NCBI GenBank assembly: GCA_963920635.1
Contig: OY987298.1
Location: 113,140,035-113,204,034, forward strand
DNA from: Pseudeuparius sepicola
Taxonomy: Eukaryota; Arthropoda; Insecta; Coleoptera; Anthribidae
Direction of reading: 5' to 3'
DNA: 64,000 nucleotides
Position numbers and translations under genes: made by a program. Below the pieces are notes generated by a model. It worked only from the letters and a program-made list of their open reading frames with translations, was not told the origin of the DNA and ran no database searches. Of this stretch, positions 23,340-56,089 are shown one piece after another (within the stretch, counting starts at the first letter, position 1; every line of letters starts with the position of its first letter).

Positions 23340-24495
23340 CTATTCTTATTAATCAGTGCACAAAATGACTCCTAAGAGGCATTTTCACTGATTTTTGCCC
23401 CTGGAAAAAGAAAAAACTATTCCACTTTAAGCTATTAAGATTGATTATAAACCAAATATTATACCAAGTTAATAGGTACCTTGTCTTTCTTATCTAGAAA
23501 AAACCCAAAGGTACTGTTCAACATTGAAAATAAAAAGCGGAATTAATTAATAATACATATATTTAAAAATATACATCTTGTTGATCACTGGTTTGGTCAC
23601 AAAGATAAAAAAGAGTGGTTATTTTAGTAACCTTCAATAAAAATAAATTATATTTGCTGGAAATAATCATGCAGATTTCAAATAATTTATAAATAAATAT
23701 TGCGCAACATACATATTTTTACAGAATTGTACAATTTGTCTCTAAAACAATCCTATGGAATGGACATTTAAATGCTACATTACATTTTCTCTCTAAATAT
23801 ATGGTAGGTATGGCATCCAATTTTCTTCTAATGTATATTATCCAAATGCCTAAAATACTTATGGATTTTTTAAATCAAATACGTCCTCAAAGGAATAATA
23901 AGAACATTTAAAATATAAATGTCACTACTTTTCCTATATTACCATAGCACACATACCCACTAGGATTGGAACAAGTAATAAATAATTTTTCCTAAGTATT
24001 TTTTTACAAAAGGGGAGATATCACCATAGTTTAAGCAATTTATACATGTATTTTGATATAACACCAGCTCGATAACAGCAATCTCAACTTAGGCAACGTG
24101 GCAGTTCATGACAGTCAAATGAAATGCAGTGAATATAATGTACCGGTGGCAACTTAATCTTGCTTAATCTTTGCTCAAAATGCTGCTTTCTTTTCTTTGG
24201 CCCTAATAGCCATGATCTTGAGAAAACAATGTAAAGGTAGGAATTTAATTTGTGTGTATTTTTAAGTAAAATGCAAACACTAGACCAAAGACAGTTGATT
24301 TACTGACACTAGTTGAACTAACGAATGTAGTGAAATTGGAAGACCATCATTTGAATTAAAAAAAAAAAAGATTCACTTGTCTTCCCAACACTTGAAATAC
24401 CACAGATTTCTCAACTAACTGCCTAAAAACCGCCAATTTTGCATATAAATTTTTTAAATTCAATTAAAAAATTCATAAATTAATGTAATGTGTAG
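23340..24495. other. Intergenic, no gene seen
   Basis: Very AT-rich sequence between the transposase relic and the 24.5 kb MITE. Short frames on both strands show no motif. The first GALE poly(A) signals may lie in the right part of the neighbouring region. Confidence 0.4.
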
Positions 24496-24502
24496 CAAAC
24501 TA

Positions 24503-24633
24503 CACTCATGGACAAAATTTTGTATCATTTTGTTTTGCACAGTTTTATAGCTGATATCTAAAAAAAATGTTTTGATTAATATGAGTTCATCATAGCAAAA
24601 TTTGAAAATATGCAACAAATTTGTCCATGAGTG
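24503..24633. mobile_element. 131-bp Tc1/mariner-type MITE
   Basis: Perfect ends CACTCATGGACAAA and TTTGTCCATGAGTG with TA on both sides. Length and TA target fit a Tc1/mariner MITE. It lies just downstream of the GALE terminal exon. Confidence 0.8.
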
Positions 24634-25010
24634 TAGTAGACAAGATGTTAGATCAAATATAAATTCCTTAAACTTTTTGCAACATGCCATAGGAACTATT
24701 TGAAACTATTTACATTGATTTTCTTACTCGAATGAGAAACAACCCATTTTTTACATTGATTGATCCAATGCAGGTGACATCACTTTATAAGTGAAATAAA
24801 ATTGATAAATTTTGTCCATTTACTTAAGCTTCAATGCCGGGAATTATAGCCTTTCAGAAATTATCTAAAATATCTAAGCCTTACTTTTTTCATTCGACAT
24901 ACATGCAACAGATCAACACACGAAAAGTTAAGATAATATCCAATAAAAATTTGTGCTCCTCCCGCCCAACCACATGTCAACGGTTCAAGGCCCACCCGGA
25001 CCTTAATACT

Positions 25011-47262
<22,252 letters not shown>

Positions 47263-48090
47263 CTTCTCGTCCGAATCCCACCACCTAGAAGCCAGATATT
47301 ATTTTCTTGTTAAAACATGAAACGATAAAGGCAAACTTACCGTACTTACTTCGTCAAAGTTAGAAAACCGAGAGGCACTATCGCATAATAAAGCACTACG
47401 AATGCATACGTTGACTTATATATTAGAGATAACATTGTTATCGGATTTCAAATTGTTATCAGCTATTGCAATTTAAATATTAAGCATGTAGACGTCAACA
47501 ACTTTTTTATTTAATAAACCTAACCTTGTAACCTAACCATTGTAGCACAGATGCCACAGATACAGAGATTATAGTATTAAGGGTTATAGGATTACACGGA
47601 TAACAAGATAAGATCACGGGCATATTTTGACGTTCCAGGTTACGTCATCGGGTGATACAAATTATTCAAGTTTAGTTGAATTTCCATTCAAAATCGGTTT
47701 TTGTGGATTTAGAAGATCAAAACACTATTACTTATTATTTGTAATATGGTTTGTTGAGTATTTATGGGCTGTTCAATAACACATTATAGGCACAAATTTA
47801 TCTTCTTTCTCTCCCATATCATGATAGGTGCAATAACAACTAATAAGGTATGATGTATGACCACTTATGGGACGAATTTTGAAGCTATTCTTGCATGCCA
47901 TCATCGGGTGACAAGTGACAAAATGTACAGGCGCGGCCCTTGAAATCGTTCCAATACGTAATACGTGCCGTCACAAAATATATAGGTTACGTGCCGTCGC
48001 AAAGGAGTTCAACTGGGGTTCAACTGACAACGTTGCAATTAGCCTTCCCCTCTCTTGCGGGTTTTTTTGTTTTTTTGCGATAGGTGAGGA
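47263..48090. other. Region upstream of GALE: likely 5' UTR exon and promoter, plus repeat
   Basis: A donor-like GTAAGT (minus strand, near 47340) and acceptor before 47288 suggest a 5' UTR intron. Beyond it, 47905-48070 matches the dispersed repeat near 44125-44220 ('gcggcccttgaaatcgttcc'). No other gene seen. Confidence 0.4.
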
Positions 48091-48769
48091 AAACCTTTTA
48101 TAGGCACCACGCGGCCGTTCCGCGTGGTATAAGTGTGGGGCACGATAAACTTACCCACGGTATGTCATTGCGCATCTTGTGACGCGTCAGTTGCGAGTCA
48201 GAATTTAAATTGCTCCATATGTCTTGTCTGCGGCATGCAGCAATCGATTTTTTGGCAAGATTATTGTCCTTGGGAAATCTATAGTACTTAATTTCCGTTC
48301 CCTTACTGTTTCTGTTATTATTTGGACAAACGCTGACTTGCACATCCCGGCATTTCTGGCCTATTTTAAAGCACTGTCGAGCTGGACTGGCAGTTGTTTA
48401 CACTTTTTTCTTGACACATTAAACTGTAAACTATAAAAAATCGTAAAACACAACCGCATTTTGAATTCGTGACTCGCAACTGATGTAGATGCGCAGATTT
48501 GCCTTGTTTTCGGATTCGTTACTGACATACCGTGGGTAAGTCTATCGTGGTGTGGGGGTGGGGGTCTCCCCGAAAGGGGGCATACCCACTAAAAACCTCG
48601 CCTATTTCAGGGTATAGTGGATGCATTCCAGCCCTTTTTGTAGGAGAGGTGGCAATAGGGATGTTTGTGTGGCTACTATAAGAAGCCATGGCGGTTGTGT
48701 TTAGAGCTACGAGTGGATTTTCGCCAGACGAGTGGCAGTTTGTTGCCTTTAAAAAAAAAGGACTAGAGT

Positions 48770-49400
48770 ATACCTCAGATGAGAGTGTGTCGGGGTCTTT
48801 TGTGTGGCAGATCGGCATTTGGGTCATAATTTGTAGCAGCTCGGAGAAGAGCGTTTGGATGAGTCTCCGTCTTTGTGTAGGTCTTTAAGGAGAGTTCCTT
48901 AATATAATCATTTAAAGGAGATATATTCATGTCACGGTGGATGTGGCGATTGGCGACGTACCAATCGGCACCCGTGATAGTCCTAAGACAACGACTTTGA
49001 ACTGCTTGGAGTCTTTTGTGATGAGTTTTTGCCATGTGCTGCCAGCCAGCACAGGCATAGGTCATCACGGGGCGAACAATGGTTTTGTAGAGAGTGAGTT
49101 TTGACTGTATTGGGAGTTTGGATCCTTTGTGGATCATCGGATACACTGCTTTGTATATTTTTAGGGCTTTTTGTCTGATGTGTTCAGTGTGTTTTTTGAA
49201 AGTGAGCCGGCTGTCTAGGTGAACGCCTAGGTACAGCGCGGAAGTGGAGTAATCAACCTCAGAGTCATTTAGAATGACCCTGGGAGGCGGGGCCTGGCGC
49301 CCCTTTATTAGAGAAGACGACTGCTTGGGTTTTGCCAGGATTGACTTTGATACTTGCGGTTTGAGATATGGAGGAGGAGAATGCGCTTTGACCTACTGCG
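48770..49400 (-). pseudogene. Jockey-type non-LTR retrotransposon, RT C-terminal fragment
   Basis: On the minus strand, upstream part broken (YLGVHLDSRLTFKKH readable near 49220), then QSKLTLYKTIVRPVMTYACA, RLQAVQSRCLRTITGADWYV and a C-terminal HIHRDMNISPLNDYIKELS stretch. This is the thumb region and tail following the RT palm in Jockey/BEL-like LINEs. The palm is absent and stops occur upstream, so it is a 5'-truncated copy. Confidence 0.75.
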
Positions 49401-49778
49401 TATCCGATTTTTCGGCTACACAGAGGGCGCTTTAGATCGCCGCCATTTTAACCCAGTCTTGTTTTGTAGTTTGTTTACGTTTTGACATGCTTACTTCTTA
49501 ATTGCTTTTTTAAGGTCTTTTTCGTGTGTTTATCGAGTTAACTTACGAGAGCGAGTTAACGATTTTTGAAAAAATGTATTTTTTTTGTTTGACAAGAGAA
49601 CAACTTTATTTGGCAAAGTTACAGAGAATACTCACACGGAAATGATGTTTTTACAAGATTTATAACTTTTAGGAGCTGATGCGGCGACGGCTTCTGGTTG
49701 CTGTTGAGTCAGCGGGTTTCGTAGACGTAACTAGCGTTTTTGCCGGCGTGTTTTTGTAATCGTGTTGTGTTCATTAAC

Positions 49779-50188
49779 ATGTTGTCTTGCTCTGTAAGAA
49801 CATGCACAAATTGCAAAAGATTTAGACCTGAAGGTATATCCTTCCATTGGTATGTTGCATTATTTAGGATAAAATGTATTGGTGGTGCTTATTCTAGAAA
49901 TTCTAGATTTCTCAAAGACCGGGACCTTTATTTGGAATTGTTAAAAGCTTTAAATTTGTCCAGCAATGTACTATGGTCGAAGAACAAATTCGTTTGTTCA
50001 ACACATTTTAAATCTGATGTTTTTTTGTTGGTGGGCAATAAGAAATGCCTCCAATCAACTTCTATACCGTCAGAAAATGAATCTGACCAACAACAAAGTG
50101 GTCCGAGCCTACCACAAGCTTCAACTTCAACAGATTCAATGATTTCTCTTAATGAGGCACCAAGGCAGATTCGCCGAAAACGGTCCAG
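49779..50188 (+). CDS. THAP-domain protein (partial, 5' end)
   Basis: ATG at 49779 starts MLSCSVRTCTNC and GISFH, then RDLYLELLKALNL, NKFVCSTHFKSDVF and STSIPS: the C2CH THAP finger in order (C-x4-C, later CSTHF). About 45 residues at YVALFRIKC... look like a retained intron, and GTATGT at about 49856 resembles a donor; the exact junction is unclear. A Ser/Gln-rich region and a basic NRRKRSR-like end precede a CCAG/GTAAAA donor at 50189, so more exons are expected. Gene identity unknown. Confidence 0.6.
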
Positions 50189-50829
50189 GTAAAAATAAAC
50201 TTTTTTGACTAAAGTTGCTTCCAATATAAAATTATACTTAAACGTAAATAAATGAAAAAAAAATTGAAAAAGCAAATTATTTTGAATTTGTCGCACTTTC
50301 GTGGGTTAAAATGGCAGTAGAAAAATTAGCAGTCTTGCGCACGTTGACAAGCATTCTCCCTCCTCCATATCTCTGTTTGAAACTGAGGTTTGAAAGCTCA
50401 GACTAATGAATAAAGGGGAAACCGCATTAGCGTCGTTATACAGATGTAAACAGTAAGCTGAACCCTCTCACTTTATGAAAAAGATAAATGTATTTACAAA
50501 CACTACCTATGGAACGAAATATTCTCTTTATTCACTTTAGAGGAAAGACACTTGCACTTTATGCGCCGTTTTACCATTTTTTAATATTTTAAACTTGGAA
50601 CCGCACGAAAAACTCGATTTTAGCGTTTGTTCTCTGGTAAAACAAGCAAAATACCGAAGCACACACCAAAACAAACAAAATGGAAAACAAACAAGTTGAG
50701 CAAGCGCTAACTTTGGTCCCTGTCAAACTGCCGCAACGTTGCCGATTAGTGCGAAGAATAATCAGAGAAATAGAGTAGGGAGAATACACTACAAGCTGCG
50801 CGAACTGCCTAATAGAAGTGGCGGCCATA

Positions 50830-51157
50830 TTAAACCAACTTCATCCATGGGCGTATCATTGTTAACAGACTTGGCACTGCAGACTGCTTTAGAGGTCTTC
50901 GTCCTCGTTCGCCACGATGCACAGTAAAGGCATCAGCAGCAAAATGTTTTGAACAAACAAATTTATTTGGACTCAAAGTCCAATCAGTCCCCAAGTTAAG
51001 AATTTTTAACCACATATTCAATCATTAAAATTATGCAGATGCGCGCCTATGGTGCCCAAAATTTCGGCGATTGTTTTTACTAAACTTACTCAAAAAATGA
51101 TACTCCCGAAGGTCTCCTAGACATATAATTCTTACAGCTTGGTACTGCACATGACAT
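50830..51157 (-). pseudogene. THAP-domain gene or remnant, opposite strand
   Basis: First exon from ATG 51157 to 51090 encodes MSCAVPSCKNYMSRRPSGVS and FFE and ends in GA/GTAAGT. The second half (MWLKILNL, NKFVCSKHFAADAF, AVPSLLT) follows at 51015-50830, but in-frame stops and no usable AG lie just before it, so the junction is broken or I misplace it. It converges with the plus-strand THAP gene at 49.8 kb. Confidence 0.55.
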
Positions 51158-51159
51158 TT

Positions 51160-52525
51160 TCCAAAAACACTTACCATTTCTCTGCTGAAAATACAACGAC
51201 TACCGCTGAGAACAAACTGCAAACGTCTAAGAGGGGACAATATGGCGGCCATTAAATTTGCCTGGAAATAGGATGCGCAGTAGGTCATAGCGCGTTCACC
51301 CTACTCCATTTCTCTGAGAATAATGGGTGTTCTCGTTCTCTACTATATCCATTTTGTCAATAATAAAACAGCTACATAATCTTTCTTGAACACTAAAAGG
51401 TTGTTTTACTTTACTGTTCCGCCTGAATTTTATAAGTGGGGGAAATTTTACGTTCAATGCATCTACTAAAGAAATTGCCGGTTTTATTTATGATATTATT
51501 CCTAGTTATTGTTACTCTCAAATGTGACAACATGTTTGGGGCAGGTCAGTCAGATCAATGTTTGTAAACATGGGGATAGTAATAAACAACTATGCATGTC
51601 AACAATTCACTTAAATTTGTAAACAAATTCGTCCCCTTTATTCATTAGTCTGAGTTTGAAAGCCAGCCATAACCTCAAAGGCGTAAGTGACGGCCGTAGA
51701 AATGGCGCAACGTTGCCGCACTTACCCGAAATTCTTGATTTCTTGCTCATTTCCCATGCCTAGTGGAAACATTTATGAGGCCGCGCCTGTACCTATATCG
51801 TCATCGCCAATCAAACTTTCCAACGCTTTTCGAGTTCTATTTAAACCTAGAACGATTGCGGTTGAGCCTCCGGAGTACCCTACTTGTTCCTTTTTATCCT
51901 TCTTCTAGGCATCATGGGTGCGCGGGGCCGGATGATAGTCGATATGACAAGTGATAATGAAAAGGCAGAAATTTGTACCTTTTCTATAATGTATAATTCA
52001 ACGATCTGTAAATACTCAACAAACCAAATTAACATTATTATGTGTTTTGATCACAAAACACTCAAAAACCAACTTTGGATGGAATTCCAACTTCCAACTA
52101 ATTTGAACGATATATATCCCCCGATGACATATATTCGAAAAGTCAAAATAATACGCGCGTGAGCTTATCTCATAGAGATCATATATATGATCTCTATGGC
52201 TTATCTCCTTAAGTAATAGTATCATGCTCCAGTGTTGCCACTGCTACCCCGATCGGGGTATTTCTACCGGGCTAAAACGAGGCTTTGCCTCCCTACCGCC
52301 TCGCTAGCAAATCTACCCGGATTTTAAAACTTTGATTTAAAAAAATTTGCTTAAAAATTATGCGATTTAATCCATTGCAAATGGAAAACATCTTATCACT
52401 TTCAATTTCTGAACGCATCAAATCAGTCTAATTAACTCAAAACTATCTTCTTGTATTAAGTTAGTGCTCATCTAACCTAACCTAACCTATATATTTTGTG
52501 GTGCTGTTACTAACGTGAAGTTGTG
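51160..52525. other. Intergenic, no gene seen
   Basis: Contains the third copy of the 30.7 kb dispersed repeat (51703-51800), a perfect 28-base palindrome (52171-52198) and three CCTAA units at about 52474-52490. No coding region supported. Confidence 0.4.
52171..52198. repeat. Perfect 28-base palindrome
   Basis: The half site 'catagagatcatat' is followed by its exact complement. Could be a hairpin or a small-element scar. Confidence 0.7.
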
Positions 52526-52533
52526 GTGAAAGG

Positions 52534-53966
52534 CAGGGACTCTTTAAAGTAAGGGGACCCCAAGGTTACTCCACTAACCTTGAGGGGATCCAGCATTATA
52601 CTCGGAAAAATTGTTTTTTTCGTCAACTGATTTCTGCACTTATGCCTCTGAAACTATAGAAAGTTGACGAAAAAAAAAATTTTTCGAACTTATTTCAATC
52701 AATTTTTGGGCTAGTGAGGATACAAGTTTTCATCATTTCGAACGGAATAACTGACGGAGTCAGTAAACCAAGTCATTTTTTGTGTGATCTGCCAAACCCT
52801 TAATTCAACCCTTTTTCCACACGCTACACTTATATGCCTTTGGGTTTTCGAGGTCGGAATAGTATAAGAAATCATACGGTGAACATGGCATATGTGAGAA
52901 TTAGTACCTTTTTTTTTGTTTTAAATAATCGAATTTTCCTTATGTTTTCCCCGGGGGCCAAACTTAAAATTACTATTTTCCGACTCAGCATCGATTTACC
53001 TTTCAACCCTCTCCAAGGCATAATTGAGAAAATCAGTAAGGAAAATATGTCACTGTCTGACGGTATAAAAGTTAGGCCTATTCTTTCCTCATTCAGTAAT
53101 GCCAAGTATGCCATTTTATTGGAGAATCTATGAATATAACAGGTACCTACTTTGATTGTTAGTAAAAATTATTAATATTTTCCATGATTTCTAAAAATTA
53201 GACTGGACAATGTTGTGTCTACAAGTGCAGAATATGGCAACTGTCAAATGAAACAAATTTATTTTATAGTTGAAATTGATTTCCAGCAATTATTTCCACG
53301 AAACCAGGTTCCTCAATCCATTTGTAATATGTATACTTGAATTTTCTTCCCTTGTTGAATGTATCTACCCAAAGAACTTTCACAGATTTCAGGATGGACT
53401 AATAAGATTAGGTCTAGTAGTTATTCTAATCATGTAGTTTTTCTCGGTGTTCATTAAAAAATTTTTGTAATTTTATTTCTCTCCCAAGGTAGGTACCTCA
53501 CAAATTTAAAATAAACTTGTAGTCGTAGATAAAAACTTTTTTAAAAAAAGCCCTGATAGAAACTGAAGCTACCTGTTTAATAATTTAAAATTTACGAAAT
53601 ACGATTTTTGTTTTGAACTACATACTTATACGTAATGCCCACGTAATGGGAATTGTAGGATTACTAAAGGTGATACAAGAAAAATCTGGGTGCAGTTATT
53701 GGGACATGACACATCTGAGTATCTGGAAGTTAGAAAAGTTAAAAATTGTGAATTATGATGGGAAATATTTTGCCTCCTTTAGAATCTATGGCACTGGCAT
53801 GTCACATAAAACCTGATGGCAGTTGGACACTGACATATAACATAACCTTGTACCAGACCCCTTGTGGTCTCCTTGGAGTCGACAGAAAACAAACTTCCCT
53901 GCTCAAGGCTTCACTTTTCCTATGTGACTGTGACATGCTGGGTCCCCTTATTTTAAAGAGTCCCTG
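52534..53966. mobile_element. Non-autonomous hAT-like element, 1,433 bp, 8-bp target duplication
   Basis: Inverted ends: CAGGGACTCTTTAAAGTAAG and (complemented) CAGGGACTCTTTAAAATAAG, about 27 bases with one mismatch. Flanks are GTGAAAGG (52526-52533) and GTGAAAGA (53967-53974), seven of eight identical. Eight-base duplications and CAGGG ends are hAT hallmarks. Internal open frames (52834-53133, 53613-53816) show no transposase motif. Confidence 0.8.
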
Positions 53967-53974
53967 GTGAAAGA

Positions 53975-54398
53975 CAACAATTTCTGTCGCCATCTCTAAA
54001 TGCGTTCCGTAACTACAGAAAATTGTTTCCATTTCATTACAAGGGGGTCTTTTGCAAGTATTTACGTCGATGGAGGAAGAAACGCAAGATAACCTTGGAA
54101 GGATCGGTCTTTACTTGTAACTTGCACCGTTGAGTGAAGGACACTCAACGCTTGCACATACCTATATAATACATATACGGCGCAAAAGAGACGACCGACC
54201 GGGGTAACTTTTCAATCAAGGACGGCGGCCATTTGTACCCTTATTTAAGGCGGGAATTTTAAAACGCTTAAAATTAAATCATGCCTGATACATTGCGTCA
54301 TCTTTAGGAAATCTACAATAAAAAGTTGCTATGTTTATATGCCCTATATAGGGTACTAAACACATACCTATATATATAGATAGGTATATGTGGCACTG
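53975..54398. other. Transition into the Polinton-like element, boundary unresolved
   Basis: AT-rich, with TATA-like runs at 54360-54390. The left terminal inverted repeat of the viral element should start here or within the hairpins that follow, but its partner lies outside the window. Confidence 0.35.
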
Positions 54399-54524
54399 AT
54401 GGCCGGGTGCACCGACAAATCTTAAATTTAAGAACAACTTAACTCCATGGAAACCTTTGTTACAACAATAGTTTATATAGAGATGTTGTTCTTAAATTTA
54501 AGATATGTCGGTGCACCTGGCCAT
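54399..54524. repeat. Inverted repeat 1, 40-base arms
   Basis: 'atggccgggtgcaccgacaa' begins the left arm and its complement ends the right arm, two mismatches over 40 bases, loop of about 46 bases. A MITE or part of a terminal structure. Confidence 0.7.
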
Positions 54525-54528
54525 AAAA

Positions 54529-54632
54529 CCCGGTTTCGCAGGATTTTCTTAGCGTTAAGGTGAACTGTAAGTAAACCCGTAACGACTAACAATGGTCGTA
54601 CACTTAACGCTAAGAAGTAGATAGAAACCGAG
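54529..54632. repeat. Inverted repeat 2, imperfect arms
   Basis: 'ttcttagcgttaag' with an upstream 'cggtttc' pairs with 'cttaacgctaagaa' and 'gaaaccg'. Immediately follows inverted repeat 1. Confidence 0.6.
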
Positions 54633-54662
54633 CCTAAGCATTTCATTGCTCCAGTAGAGATA

Positions 54663-54718
54663 CTAAGAGAGCACCAGACCAGACTTGTCGAAACCTGTCT
54701 GGTCTGGTACTCTCCTAG
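54663..54718. repeat. Inverted repeat 3, 18-22-base arms
   Basis: 'gagagcaccagaccagac' pairs with 'gtctggtctggtactctc' with one mismatch and a 12-base loop, 45 bases before the first viral TATA box. Confidence 0.7.
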
Positions 54719-54763
54719 GTTTTGCCCGTCTCCCCACTCTCTCCCCACTCCTATTGAAACAGC

Positions 54764-54770
54764 TATATAG
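54764..54770 (+). promoter_or_regulatory. TATA box of the first viral gene
   Basis: TATATAG, 53 bases before the ATG at 54817; 'catcag' about 25 bases on could be the initiator. Confidence 0.5.
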
Positions 54771-54816
54771 GAGAGGTTCAACTAAGATCTCATCAGACAC
54801 GCAGATCATTTACAAC

Positions 54817-55104
54817 ATGTCCTTCTTAAATAGTTTAAACAATTTGCTGGTGAAAAATCTGGTGAATGTTCGAGATTTGGAAGTAAATAAAAAATTTGAG
54901 ATCCAGTGTTTTAAGAGAATAAATACCAAGTTTGGGGAAAAGGTAGTGGTGGAATTTGCCGACTTCAAGACCATCCTGCCTCAGCGTTTTACGGAGCAAT
55001 TAACTCAAGAGCGAATTGACGAATTGAATGGTGACAAAAGGTATTTTTTAACAAGCTTGGGGCCCGTCGGCAAGACTACAAATATTATATTTTCTGAAGC
55101 ATGA
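54817..55104 (+). CDS. Small OB-fold-like protein of the element
   Basis: 95 residues from the ATG that lies 53 bases after a TATA box (an open frame continues upstream to 54685 but has no context for starting). The pattern FEIQCFKRINTKFGEKVVVE followed by ILPQRF resembles the two beta-strands and loop of small OB-fold, single-stranded-DNA-binding proteins that recur in insect Polinton-like elements. That would suit a role in DNA replication or packaging, but the match is weak and from recall. The stop overlaps the ATG of the next frame (ATGA). Confidence 0.5.
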   Translation: MSFLNSLNNLLVKNLVNVRDLEVNKKFEIQCFKRINTKFGEKVVVEFADFKTILPQRFTEQLTQERIDELNGDKRYFLTSLGPVGKTTNIIFSEA

Positions 55105-55202
55105 GCGAGAGACTTCGGCGATATATGGAGGCACTCGAAGAGCTGAGACGCTTGATTATTATGTATGAACTAACTAAAAAGTTTAGAAATGTAAAGTTGT
55201 GA
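55101..55202 (+). CDS. 33-residue peptide, start overlapping the preceding stop
   Basis: ATG at 55101 overlaps the TGA of the upstream gene. The product (MSERLRRYMEALEELRRLII...) is charged and helix-forming, compatible with a short coiled coil. AATAAA follows at 55205. The ATGA overlap suggests termination-reinitiation. Size makes it uncertain. Confidence 0.4.
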   Translation: MSERLRRYMEALEELRRLIIMYELTKKFRNVKL

Positions 55203-55242
55203 AAATAAAAAATATTATTTGTTTGTGTGTTTTTTATTTCCC

Positions 55243-55250
55243 TATATAAG
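55243..55250 (+). promoter_or_regulatory. TATA box of the PLA2 gene
   Basis: TATATAAG, 40 bases before the ATG at 55283, in the spacer after an AATAAA. Confidence 0.55.
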
Positions 55251-55282
55251 AGGGTGTGATTGAATAAACCTGTGTCAATCCA

Positions 55283-56089
55283 ATGCTGGTTGTTAAAGGG
55301 GGTGGAGTGTTGAACACATTAATTGACAAATTACCGATCGAGTTACATTTTCCGGGATACCAGTATTGTGGCCCTGGTACTAAATTAGAAAAACGTCTTT
55401 CTAGGGGTGATACTGGCATAAACAAGTTGGATGAATCTTGCTTAATTCATGATGTTGCATACAGTAAAAACAAATCATTAGAAGAACGACGCAAGGCAGA
55501 TTGGGAACTGGAAAATCGGGCTTGGGATAGAGTCAAATCAAGAGACGCCAAATTTGGTGAGAAAACAGCTGCCTGGTTCGTTACGAGTGCAATGAAAGTT
55601 AAAAGGAAATTGGGTATGGGTATGAAACGCCCATTTTCGTTTAGAAGAGATATTGTAAAGAAGGTTGAAAAAGCCCTAAAGAAATCTTTTACTAACAATG
55701 AGTTGAATGATCTAAAAAAATTGAAAAAATCATCGTTAGCAGCCGTGAGAGCAGCACGCGTACACATAAAAAAAGCGGGTGGAAAAAGTAAACTAAGAAT
55801 ACCTAGAATTATTCCCTTTGAAGAAAAGAAAGGAGGTTTTCTCCCGCTTCTGCCTATACTGGCTGCTTTAGGGGCCCTTGGTTCTATAGCCGGAGGGGCT
55901 AGCAGTATAGCCAAAACAATAATTGACGTAAATAATACAAAAAAGCTGATGGAGAATGGAAAGCAATCTATGAAGATCGTCGGTTCTGGACTCTATTTGC
56001 GGAAAAATAAACGTGGGTTCGGTCTTTTTTTAAAGAAAAAAACTATTGAAGCCGCCCAACAGACCTTTATCCAACCTAGATTTACTTAA
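55283..56089 (+). CDS. Capsid-associated protein with phospholipase A2 domain and hydrophobic segment
   Basis: 268 residues. The N-terminal part has the PLA2 calcium loop (YCGPGTKL, 28-35) and the catalytic HD pair (CLIHDVAYS, 53-61), as in parvovirus VP1u and adintovirus PLA2 proteins, which act on membranes during entry. A basic middle (100-180) is followed by a Gly/Ala/Leu-rich hydrophobic segment (185-210), recalling adenoviral pVI/pX-type minor virion proteins, and a GSGLYLRKNKRG motif near the end. The gene's end overlaps the open protease frame by 44 bases at a T7-A3-G-A7 homopolymer region. Probably packaged in the virion. Intact. Confidence 0.8.
   Translation: MLVVKGGGVLNTLIDKLPIELHFPGYQYCGPGTKLEKRLSRGDTGINKLDESCLIHDVAYSKNKSLEERRKADWELENRAWDRVKSRDAKFGEKTAAWFVTSAMKVKRKLGMGMKRPFSFRRDIVKKVEKALKKSFTNNELNDLKKLKKSSLAAVRAARVHIKKAGGKSKLRIPRIIPFEEKKGGFLPLLPILAALGALGSIAGGASSIAKTIIDVNNTKKLMENGKQSMKIVGSGLYLRKNKRGFGLFLKKKTIEAAQQTFIQPRFT

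Noticed and set aside
52474..52490. CCTAA repeats as an interstitial telomere
   Set aside because: Only three units, and similar sequence near 11.87 kb is part of a dispersed repeat.
52834..53816. Frames inside the hAT-like element as a transposase
   Set aside because: No hAT dimerisation or RNase H-like motif was recognised.
56026..56032. T TTT TTA heptamer in the PLA2 frame as a -1 ribosomal frameshift site into the protease
   Set aside because: It is in register, but the -1 frame closes at a TGA at 56047-56049 and the protease lies in the +1 frame.
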